A stretch of 64,000 nucleotides of DNA from Gammaproteobacteria bacterium (GTDB lineage: Bacteria > Pseudomonadota > Gammaproteobacteria > Burkholderiales > Thiobacillaceae), in NCBI GenBank assembly GCA_018820765.1, contig JAHJNN010000006.1, positions 27,921 to 91,920 of the forward strand, given 5' to 3'. Position numbers and translations under genes: made by a program. Position 1 is the first letter of the stretch; every line of letters starts with the position of its first letter. Of this stretch, positions 56,924 through 64,000 are shown one piece after another. Below the pieces are notes generated by a model. That model saw only the letters and a list, made by a program, of their open reading frames with translations. It searched no databases and was not told the origin of the DNA.

Positions 56924-58603
56924 ATGCTCTGGGAAACCATTTCGGTCGTGCGCGACCTGCCGCGATTGCATGAAATCGCCACGGTGATGATTCGCTATGG
57001 CTGGGGCGATCTGGTGCGCGTCCTCGGCATCAGCGGGGTGCTGGAGCGCGCGGGGCGGGTGCTGCACTGGCACAGCACCAGCGAGATCAGCCAGCTCGAC
57101 GCCCCGGTGCGCATCCGTCGCGCACTGGAAGAGTTGGGCCCGACTTTCGTCAAGCTGGGCCAGCTGCTGGCGACGCGGGTGGACATGTTTCCGCCGCACT
57201 GGATCGTCGAATTCGAGAAATTGCACAGCCATGTTCCGGCAGTGCCCTACGAAGTACTGCATCCCGGCCTGGTGGGTGCCCTCAAGGGCGATCCTGCCGA
57301 GGTGTTTGCCGAATTCGATCCGGTGCCGCTGGCGGCGGCCTCCATCGCGCAGGTGTACCGCGCCACACTCAAGGACGGCACGAAGGTTGTCGTCAAGATG
57401 CGGCGGCCGGGGATCGAGGGCGTGATCCGGGCCGATCTGCGTGTTCTGGAGCATGCGGCGAGATTGCTGGAAAGCGAAATGCCGGATTCCCGCCGCTATG
57501 ATCCGGTGCATATCGTGTCGCAGTTCCGCCGCTCGCTGAGCCGCGAGCTCGATCTGGCCAAGGAGGCGCGCAATATCGACCAGTTCGCGCGTCATTTTGC
57601 CGGCGATCCGCTGGTGAAGATCCCCCGGGTGTACTGGGAATTCACCAATGACCGCGTCAACGTGCAGGAGGAAATCGTCGGCAAGACGGGCGTATCTCCG
57701 GAGGCGTTGCGCGCCAGCGGACTTGATCCCAAGCTGCTGGCGGCGCGCGGCGCCGACACGGTATTGCGCATGGTGCTGGAGCACGGCTATTTCCATGCCG
57801 ACCCCCATCCGGGCAATGTGCTGTTTCTGCCCGACAACCGCATCGGCATGATCGACTTCGGCATGGTGGGGATGCTGACGCAGCCCCGTCGCAACCAGAT
57901 CGTCGACCTGCTGCACGCGCTGACGCGCAAGGACGAACAGGCCCTGCTGCAGGTGCTGCTCGAATGGAGCGGGGAATCGGAGATCGACGAGGACCGCCTG
58001 GCCTACGACGTGACCGAGCTGCTGCAAAGTTACGACGACCTGCAGCTCAAGGATGTGAAGATCGGCGCGCTGCTGAACGACATCACCGCCCTGATGCGCG
58101 ACAACAATCTGCTGCTGCCCGCCGACCTGATCCTGCTGTTCAAGACGCTGATCACGCTGGAAGGGTTGGGGCAGCAACTCGATCCCGAGTTCCACATGAT
58201 CGACCACGTGACGCCGTTCGTGGAGCGCATCATCCAGCAGCGCTACACGCCGACGGCGCTATTTGCACGCGGGCGCAAGAGCGTGCGTGAGGCGCTGGAA
58301 GTGGTGGCCGACCTGCCGCGCGACCTGCGTCACCTGCTGCGGGATGCCCGGCGGGGGCGCATGAAGATCGATCTCGACCTGAAGCGGCTCGATCATTTTG
58401 GCCATCAACTGGACAGCGCGAGCAACCGGCTGACCATGGGCATCCTGACCGCCTCGCTGGTGGTGGGCTCCAGCATCATCATGACGGTGGAGGGCGGCCC
58501 TCAGCTGTTTGGCCTGCCGCTTTTCGGCTTGCTCGGATTTCTGATCGCCTTCTTCAACAGCCTCTGGATCATTTTTTCCATCTGGCGCTCAGGCAAGCAT
58601 TGA
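56924..58603 (+). CDS. ubiB: ABC1/UbiB-family kinase-like protein
   Basis: 559 residues. The diagnostic KxGQ motif is in GPTFVKLGQLLATRVDMFPP, the Ala-rich loop is AAASIAQVYRATLKDG, the catalytic region is HGYFHADPHPGNVLFL and the metal Asp is in GMIDFGMVG. Two C-terminal membrane segments (LTMGILTASLVVGSSIIMTV and LFGLLGFLIAFFNSLWIIFS) anchor it. UbiB proteins are ATPases needed for ubiquinone biosynthesis or transport. Other ubi genes are not adjacent, so a paralogue outside the main ubi cluster is possible. It is convergent with the GGDEF/EAL gene and overlaps it by 15 bases. Confidence 0.85.
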   Translation: MLWETISVVRDLPRLHEIATVMIRYGWGDLVRVLGISGVLERAGRVLHWHSTSEISQLDAPVRIRRALEELGPTFVKLGQLLATRVDMFPPHWIVEFEKLHSHVPAVPYEVLHPGLVGALKGDPAEVFAEFDPVPLAAASIAQVYRATLKDGTKVVVKMRRPGIEGVIRADLRVLEHAARLLESEMPDSRRYDPVHIVSQFRRSLSRELDLAKEARNIDQFARHFAGDPLVKIPRVYWEFTNDRVNVQEEIVGKTGVSPEALRASGLDPKLLAARGADTVLRMVLEHGYFHADPHPGNVLFLPDNRIGMIDFGMVGMLTQPRRNQIVDLLHALTRKDEQALLQVLLEWSGESEIDEDRLAYDVTELLQSYDDLQLKDVKIGALLNDITALMRDNNLLLPADLILLFKTLITLEGLGQQLDPEFHMIDHVTPFVERIIQQRYTPTALFARGRKSVREALEVVADLPRDLRHLLRDARRGRMKIDLDLKRLDHFGHQLDSASNRLTMGILTASLVVGSSIIMTVEGGPQLFGLPLFGLLGFLIAFFNSLWIIFSIWRSGKH

Positions 58604-60868
58604 ATCGTTCGCGTCGGGCATTGCGCCAGCTGCAGCGTCGGCCAGTTGCGCCAGCGGTACCGGCCGGCCCAGCAAATACCCCTGCACGTGGGCAAAGCCC
58701 AGGCTCTCGACCCTGCGCAACGCGGCAGCGGTTTCCACACCTTCGGCCACCAGCGCGTAGCCGACGTCCGTCATCAGGCGGGCGAAGTCGGCCACCACCT
58801 GGCCGGCGCGGTTGTCTTCTCCCAGCTTGTTCACCAGCGAGATGTCGAACTTGACCACATCCACCGGCAAGTCGACCAGATAGCGCAGCGGCGAATAACC
58901 GGTGCCGAAATCGTCCATGGCGATGCGGTAATTCACGGTGCGCAACAATTCGAGATAGGTGTGCACCGCATTGATCTGGGTGATGAGCGAGGTCTCCGTG
59001 ATCTCAAGCATCAGCGGATGATCCGCACTGTGGCGCGACAGTTCCATCAGGTGCGATGCGATATCGGGGCTGGACAGGCTCTGCGCCGACAGGTTGATCG
59101 AAACGCCGCATCCTGCCGGCAACTGGCCTGACGACAGGTCGGCGTCGATCTGGTGCAGCACGGCCAGGTCGAACTGGGTCTCCAGGCGGCGGCTGCCGAT
59201 GACGGGCAGGAATGCCTCCGGCATGATCAGGTCGCCGTTGTAGCGGATGCGCGCCAGGGCTTCGTGGTAGCCCACCGTGTGCGACGGCAGGCTGAAAATG
59301 GGCTGGTAATGCAGCTCGATCATGCCGGGCGTGGAGAGGGCCTGGAACAGCGCGCTGGTCTCGCGGCTGGCCACCAACGTCTGCGAGGCGCGCTCGGTGT
59401 CCTCGCCATACAGGGCGATGCGGTTGCGTCCCGGCAGCTTGGCGGTATACATGGCGATGTCGGCCTGCTTGGGCAAGTCGTCGATATGCCCAAGCGCTTC
59501 GGGGGCGCAGAAGGCAATGCCAATGCTGATGCCGATGGGCTCCTTGATGCCGAGGTCGGCAAAGGTCGCCGCGTCGAGCAGGCTCTGGCAGCGCTGCGCG
59601 ATCTGCTTGGCCTGGGTGGGCGTGGTGCGCGACAGGAAGGTGGCGAATTCGTCGCCGCCGAGGCGATACAGGCGATCGTTGGCGCGCAAGGCCATCACCA
59701 GCGCATCGGCAATGATGCTGAGCACGCGGTCGCCCTTGGCGTGTCCGTAGGTGTCGTTGATGGCCTTGAAGCGGTCGCAGTCGAACAGCAGGAAGGCCAC
59801 GCCCTGCGGCGCGGTTTTCACTTCCTGGCGGAAATTTTCCCAGTCCTCGTCGTAGGCGCGCCGGTTGTGGCAGCCGGTGAGCGAATCCTGGCGTGCCTGC
59901 GAGTGGAATTCGCGATTCTGGTTTTCAAGCGAGCCGTGCAGCACGCGCAATTGCAGCTGGTATTCGTACAGCGAACGGCGGATGTTTTCCAGCTCGCTGA
60001 TCCGCATCGGGTGGGAACGCGATGGCTTGGCGCTGAAATGGCCGTGCTGCATGTCGTCGATGTCTTGCGACAGCTGCCCCAGCGGGCGCACCAGCAGGCG
60101 GTTGTAGATTGCGAAACCGAGCAGCGCCGAAGCGACCAGCAGCACAAACAGCGCAAGCAGGGTGCGTGACAGGATGGTCTGGAACAGCCGCTGGTTGGGG
60201 TCGGGTTGGGCCTTGAAATTCAGACGCGAGAACAGCTCCGAGGTGGCCAGCGTTTCGCCCGGCTTGAGTGCCAGGCTGACGCTGGACGCATGCGTGAAAT
60301 GCAGCGTCTCCTGACGCAGCAGGGCCGGCATGAAATCGACCCGGATCAGGCTGTAACCGAGCAGGGTTTGCCGCTGGATCTCGCCGTACACCGGAATGCT
60401 GGCATACAGCGCAATGGCGCCTGCTTCGTTGGCCAGCCAGAGGGTCATCTCGCCTGGCGAGGAATCAGCCTGCAGTCTGGCCGGCAAATAACGATTCACC
60501 GATCCGGGGGCGAGCAGCGTGCCCGACGGGGTGTACAGCCCGGCCCGGGCAAAACGGCGGCTCAGCATGCTGCTTTCGTAGACCCGCTGATCCCGCCAGT
60601 AGGGGTAATACTCCGGCAGCACCAGCTGTTGCCGGGTTTCGTCCCAGCGTGCCAGATTGAGGGCCTGCTCCTTCGTCTGGCTCAACAGGCGTTCGACGGC
60701 GGCGGCAAGCTCGGACCGCGCCGCATTCTGGTTGTGCTGTTCCAGGCTGTGCGCGACGGCCCGCGTCTGATAGGCCGAAAAGCCCCCGATCAGGCTGACA
60801 ATCACCAGCAAAGCAGTGATGAAGGCAAGCGCAATATGCCTGATGGGGATGTTGGTGGACCAATTCAT
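58589..60868 (-). CDS. membrane GGDEF/EAL protein with CHASE4-like sensor
   Basis: 759 residues. Membrane segments near residues 10-30 and 240-260 enclose an extracytoplasmic sensor of about 200 residues (LLSQTKEQALNLARWDETRQ is CHASE4-like). A HAMP-like linker (265-310) leads to GGDEF (325-490; RLGGDEFATF with RxxD as RAND) and EAL (505-750; HEALARIRYN, MLEITETSL, DDFGTGYSP, AEGVETA). Both active sites look intact, so it could make or cleave c-di-GMP. Its ATG overlaps the stop of the upstream hydrolase gene by four bases. Confidence 0.92.
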   Translation of the reverse strand: MNWSTNIPIRHIALAFITALLVIVSLIGGFSAYQTRAVAHSLEQHNQNAARSELAAAVERLLSQTKEQALNLARWDETRQQLVLPEYYPYWRDQRVYESSMLSRRFARAGLYTPSGTLLAPGSVNRYLPARLQADSSPGEMTLWLANEAGAIALYASIPVYGEIQRQTLLGYSLIRVDFMPALLRQETLHFTHASSVSLALKPGETLATSELFSRLNFKAQPDPNQRLFQTILSRTLLALFVLLVASALLGFAIYNRLLVRPLGQLSQDIDDMQHGHFSAKPSRSHPMRISELENIRRSLYEYQLQLRVLHGSLENQNREFHSQARQDSLTGCHNRRAYDEDWENFRQEVKTAPQGVAFLLFDCDRFKAINDTYGHAKGDRVLSIIADALVMALRANDRLYRLGGDEFATFLSRTTPTQAKQIAQRCQSLLDAATFADLGIKEPIGISIGIAFCAPEALGHIDDLPKQADIAMYTAKLPGRNRIALYGEDTERASQTLVASRETSALFQALSTPGMIELHYQPIFSLPSHTVGYHEALARIRYNGDLIMPEAFLPVIGSRRLETQFDLAVLHQIDADLSSGQLPAGCGVSINLSAQSLSSPDIASHLMELSRHSADHPLMLEITETSLITQINAVHTYLELLRTVNYRIAMDDFGTGYSPLRYLVDLPVDVVKFDISLVNKLGEDNRAGQVVADFARLMTDVGYALVAEGVETAAALRRVESLGFAHVQGYLLGRPVPLAQLADAAAGAMPDANDSMLA

Positions 60869-61719
60869 CGGGGCGGGTGAGGCTTGACGACGTCAAGGTA
60901 TTTGAGCGCGTTGTCGAGCAGGTCGAATTCATGTTCGCCGTTCATGAAATGATTGGCGCCCTTCACGACGGCCATGGGAACCTGCATATGTTGCAAGGCC
61001 TTGAGCCAGCCGCCCCCCATCATGTCGTCCGCATCGCCCATGATGAGCTGCACGTCGACCGGCGATCGCTTCAGGGAAGCGAGTACCCGTGCCTGATCCC
61101 AGCGCACGTACGACAGCAGGCCTTCGGGGGTCGAGGGATATTTCCTGCAGAACGACAAGGGCTGGTTGACCAGGTCGCGCTGTTTGTTGAGCACGCGCTC
61201 CTCCAGCTGGGCGATCAGGGTGGATCGATCGGTCGAACCGATCTGGGCTGCGATCAACGACGCGCCGAGATAACCTTGGACCGCCGCATCCGGTTTGGCC
61301 GACAGATACGCCAGCAACTGCATGCTGCCGAAGCTGTGTCCGAGCAGCACAATGGTGGGGTGGCCCTGCGATTTCAGCCAGTGTATCCAGCGGCCGATTT
61401 CGGCCACGTCGTCATCCAGGCTGTGTTTGTGTACCGCTTCGCAGGCCAGGCTCTGTTTGCGGCCGGGAATGTTCAGGCTGAGCGTGGGCGACAATACCGT
61501 GTAGCCGGCGTCGTGAAGACCGCGCGCCAGCGTGGTCACGGTGGGAAAATCACGCGTCTGCAAGAAACCGTGCACGAGCAGCACGGCGGGCTTGCCGCGC
61601 TCGCCGGCCAGATATTCGGCGCTGGCTGGAATGCCGGGACGCATTAGCTGCTGAACAAGCTCAGCGTGCGCGGCAGCCGGGAATACTGATATCAGCAAGC
61701 AAAGCAGATAAGCGCGCAT
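60865..61719 (-). CDS. exported alpha/beta hydrolase
   Basis: 284-residue hydrolase with a Sec signal (AYLLCLLISVFPAAAHAELV). The nucleophile elbow is LLGHSFGSMQLL, the oxyanion region VLLVHGFLQTRDFPTV, a possible acid is in LIMGDADDMMGG, and His is in VKGANHFMNGEHEF. It belongs with DUF3530-like or acyl-esterase-like exported hydrolases. The stop overlaps the start of the GGDEF/EAL gene by four bases, which ties a periplasmic enzyme to a membrane c-di-GMP sensor. The substrate is unknown. Confidence 0.85.
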   Translation of the reverse strand: MRAYLLCLLISVFPAAAHAELVQQLMRPGIPASAEYLAGERGKPAVLLVHGFLQTRDFPTVTTLARGLHDAGYTVLSPTLSLNIPGRKQSLACEAVHKHSLDDDVAEIGRWIHWLKSQGHPTIVLLGHSFGSMQLLAYLSAKPDAAVQGYLGASLIAAQIGSTDRSTLIAQLEERVLNKQRDLVNQPLSFCRKYPSTPEGLLSYVRWDQARVLASLKRSPVDVQLIMGDADDMMGGGWLKALQHMQVPMAVVKGANHFMNGEHEFDLLDNALKYLDVVKPHPPR

Positions 61720-61840
61720 GTCGGGACTGAATGAGCTGAGCCAAAAAGGTTAACGGCCATGTGTCAGTGAAACTATAGGCGAATGCGGCCGGTCCGATCC
61801 GGGGTGGATGTTACACTCCGCCGCGAAATCCCGTCCAAAC

Positions 61841-63820
61841 ATGCCTGACCTGAAACATATCTTCTCCCCCGATGGCGCGTGTTCCACCGTGTTGCCGGGC
61901 TGGCGTTCGCGTCCGCAGCAGTTGGCCATGGCCGAGGCGGTCGAGCGGGCGGTCGCCGACAACAGCGTGCTGCTGGCCGAAGCCGGCACCGGCACCGGCA
62001 AGACTCTGGCCTATCTGATTCCCGCGCTGCTGTCGGGCGGCAAGGTGGTGATCTCCACCGGGACCAAGGCGCTGCAGGACCAGCTGTTCCATCGCGACCT
62101 GCCGGCCGCGCGCCGCGCGCTGAAGTCGCCGGTCAAGGTGGCCTTGCTCAAAGGCCGCGCCAATTACGTCTGCCACCATCACCTGCAGCGCAATTTGAGC
62201 GACGGCCGCTTCGCCCACCGCGACGATGCCGCCTGGCTGCAGAAAATCGCCCGCTTCGCCGAGACCAGCAGCAGCGGCGACCGCGCCGAGGCCGAAGGCA
62301 TCCCCGAGGACGCTACCGCCTGGCACTACGCCGTCTCCAGCCGCGACACCTGCCTCGGCAGTGAATGCAGCCATTTCAAGGACTGCTTCGTCATGGTCGC
62401 GCGCAAAGCCGCGCTCGATGCCGAGGTGGTGGTGGTCAACCATCACTTGTTTTTCGCCGACCTGTGGCTGAAGGATGAGGGCGTTGCCGAGCTGCTGCCG
62501 GCCTGCAATACCGTGATCCTCGACGAAGCGCACCAGCTCGCAGAAACCGCCGCGCAGTTCTTCGGCGAGACGCTGTCCGTCGCGCAGCTGCTTGATCTCG
62601 CCGGCGACACCAAGCGGCTGGCCGCGGTGAAGGCGGGCGACTTTCCCGCCCTGCGCCGTGCAGCCGAAGACCTTTCCAAGGCCGCGCGCGACCTGCGCCT
62701 GGCGTTTCCGCAGAACCCGGTCAAGGCGACGGTTGCAGAACTCGCGCGCTACGACAAATGGCCGGATGCGCTGAAAAGCATGAGCGCGGCACTGGACGAA
62801 ACGGCGAAGCTGCTGGAAACCCAGGCCGAGCGCGACGCCGACCTTAAAAACTGCTTCGAGCGCGCGCAGGCGGTGCAGGCAACACTGGCCAGCTGGCAGC
62901 GCGACGACGATCCCGAGAACCCGCGCGTGCGCTGGCTCGAAACCACGCTGAGTTCGCTGCTGCTGCACGCCACCCCCTTGTCGGTCGGCGCCATGTTCGG
63001 TGCCAAGCTCACCGAACGCGCGCAGGCGTGGATACTCACCTCGGCCACGCTCTCCGTCGGCGGCGACTTCACCCATCTTAAAACCCGGCTCGGCATCGAA
63101 GACGCCGAAACCCTGTGCGTCGACAGCCCCTTCGACTACCCGCGCCAGGGCGTGCTCTACGTGCCGCAGAATCTCCCCGCGCCCAACACCCCCGAGTTCA
63201 CCGAGGCCGTCATCGAAGCCGCGCTGCCGGTGCTGGAAGTCAGCCAGGGCCGTGCCTTTATCCTCTTCACCAGCCTGCGTGCGCTGGACAAGGCGCGCGG
63301 CCTGCTGACCGAGGCTTTCAAGTTTCGCGGCTGGGAGTATCCGCTGTTGGTGCAGGGCGACGCGCCGAAGAACGAACTCCTCGCGCGTTTCCAGAAAGCC
63401 GGCAACGCCGTGCTGCTGGGCAGCCAGAGCTTCTGGGAGGGCGTCGACATGCCCGGCGACGTGCTGTCGGTGGTCATCATCGACAAGCTGCCGTTCCAGC
63501 CGCCCGATGATCCGGTCGTCGCCGCGCGCATCGCCCAGGCCGAGAAGAACGGCGGCAAGCCGTTCATGGATTACCAGTTGCCGCATGCGGCGATCAGTTT
63601 GAAGCAGGGCGCGGGGCGGCTGATCCGCACCGAGACCGACCGCGGGGTGCTGATGATTTGCGACACGCGGCTGGCGGATAAGCCGTATGGGCGCTTGTTG
63701 TTGAATGCGTTGCCGGCGATGACTCGGACGCGGAAGCTGGAGGTGGTGGAGCGGTTTTTTGCTTCGCATGAGGCTTCGCCCGTCATTGCGAGCGAAGCGA
63801 AGCAATCCAGTTCCGTTTAG
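61841..63820 (+). CDS. DinG/YoaA-type XPD-like DNA helicase
   Basis: 659 residues, superfamily 2. Walker A is EAGTGTGKTLAYL, the DEAH box is VILDEAHQLAE, and motif VI is ISLKQGAGRLIRTETDRGVL. The iron-sulfur cluster Cys are in NYVCHHHLQ and DTCLGSECSHFKDCF, as in XPD-type helicases. The length fits YoaA. The ATG at 61841 (MPDLKHIFSPDG) is preferred over 61808. The last 13 residues, PVIASEAKQSSSV, are not part of the helicase; they are encoded by a REP-like repeat (63781-63810) that has replaced the original end. Confidence 0.93.
   Translation: MPDLKHIFSPDGACSTVLPGWRSRPQQLAMAEAVERAVADNSVLLAEAGTGTGKTLAYLIPALLSGGKVVISTGTKALQDQLFHRDLPAARRALKSPVKVALLKGRANYVCHHHLQRNLSDGRFAHRDDAAWLQKIARFAETSSSGDRAEAEGIPEDATAWHYAVSSRDTCLGSECSHFKDCFVMVARKAALDAEVVVVNHHLFFADLWLKDEGVAELLPACNTVILDEAHQLAETAAQFFGETLSVAQLLDLAGDTKRLAAVKAGDFPALRRAAEDLSKAARDLRLAFPQNPVKATVAELARYDKWPDALKSMSAALDETAKLLETQAERDADLKNCFERAQAVQATLASWQRDDDPENPRVRWLETTLSSLLLHATPLSVGAMFGAKLTERAQAWILTSATLSVGGDFTHLKTRLGIEDAETLCVDSPFDYPRQGVLYVPQNLPAPNTPEFTEAVIEAALPVLEVSQGRAFILFTSLRALDKARGLLTEAFKFRGWEYPLLVQGDAPKNELLARFQKAGNAVLLGSQSFWEGVDMPGDVLSVVIIDKLPFQPPDDPVVAARIAQAEKNGGKPFMDYQLPHAAISLKQGAGRLIRTETDRGVLMICDTRLADKPYGRLLLNALPAMTRTRKLEVVERFFASHEASPVIASEAKQSSSV
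63781..63810 (+). repeat. REP-like repeat (CGTCATTGCGAG...GCAATCCAG)
   Basis: A 30-base repeat with ATTGC and GCAAT arms around AGCGAAGCGA. The family is widespread in bacterial genomes. Here it lies inside the 3' end of the helicase gene and is translated as VIASEAKQSS. Confidence 0.88.
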
Positions 63821-64000
63821 GCGCAAAGCACGTTTAATGGTTACACCTTCGCGGGACGACTGACCGTTGGCCGGGGGTAGCCCGGCGGCTAGTCACTTTC
63901 TTTTGCTTCGCCAAAAGAAAGTAACCCAAGAAAAGGCGCCCCCGACAGTCCCGAATTCCCGAAGATCAAGCGCGTCGGGTGGGCGGCAAAGAACTCGCCC
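63821..64000. other. intergenic end of window with a 10-bp hairpin repeat
   Basis: No gene is seen. ACTTTCTTTT (63895-63904) and AAAAGAAAGT (63913-63922) form a perfect hairpin with loop GCTTCGCC. This AGTCACTTTCTTTTGCTTCG wording is another repeat common in proteobacterial intergenic DNA, often mistaken for a gene. A GGCCGGGGGTAGCCCGGC palindrome precedes it. Confidence 0.7.

Noticed and set aside
56420..58207. 595-codon open frame opposite UbiB
   Set aside because: Antisense shadow; the UbiB frame carries the KxGQ and HADPHPGN motifs.
61811..63826. 671-codon open frame opposite the helicase
   Set aside because: Antisense shadow of the helicase with no domain or ribosome site.

Overview
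The window is a GC-rich stretch of a chromosome from a motile Gram-negative bacterium. The flagellar order (fliC, flaG, fliD, fliS, fliT, fliK), UbiB, FbpABC, MCE/MlaE genes and AmmeMemoRadiSam genes fit a betaproteobacterium, perhaps near Thiobacillus and other Nitrosomonadales. That placement is inferred from gene content, not from a marker phylogeny. Genes are dense and mostly in tight operons. I see no rRNA, no CRISPR array, no intact transposase and no prophage.

Layout. 1-6300 (minus): late flagellar genes, with fliK cut by the left edge and a sigma-28-like promoter before fliC. 6317-10237 (minus): a diguanylate cyclase and a NarL-type two-component pair. 10389-13576 (plus): an AmmeMemoRadiSam operon (fused AmrB-AmrA, a 33-codon coupled ORF, the radical SAM AmrS, an alpha/beta hydrolase). 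13788-18091 (plus): an FtsX-type ABC exporter with an HlyD adaptor. 18379-24750 (minus): a phosphoribosyltransferase, tRNA-Arg and tRNA-Ser, lysC, rlmD, a PolB-like exonuclease and an EAL-like/HDOD protein. 24859-28545: DUF4139 protein, pgi and a SlyD-type isomerase. 28633-32125 (minus): a lipid-handling region with an SCP2-like protein and an MCE operon whose ATPase is reduced to a half domain. 32484-39306 (plus): one signalling operon (SH3 protein, M48 protease, CHASE2 adenylate cyclase, metallo-beta-lactamase-fold cAMP phosphodiesterase candidate, Cache/PAS/GGDEF/EAL protein).

39502-46566 is the clearest accessory island. It holds a secreted SpvB/FG-GAP protein, a secreted RHS protein with an AT-richer variable C-terminal tip, a small lipoprotein that may be its immunity partner, and a decayed nucleotidyltransferase module. 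46568-54810 (minus) is an iron-uptake operon, fbpA-fbpB-fbpC, with a Fur box, a terminator after fbpA, and a hybrid histidine kinase plus two further genes downstream. 54905-63820 returns to housekeeping and signalling genes: NlpC/P60, a helical DUF6781-like protein, UbiB, a second GGDEF/EAL protein, a hydrolase and a DinG/YoaA-type helicase.

The intergenic regions carry several repeat families: four copies of a hairpin element with compensatory base changes, two CCCCTRA-type heptamer arrays at stop codons, a 120-bp and a 278-bp palindromic element, and REP-like sequences, one of which forms the C-terminus of the helicase. The observations I rate highest are the translationally coupled 33-aa ORF beside AmrS, the Walker-A-less ATPase in the MCE operon, and the Sec-exported SpvB/RHS pair with its putative immunity lipoprotein.
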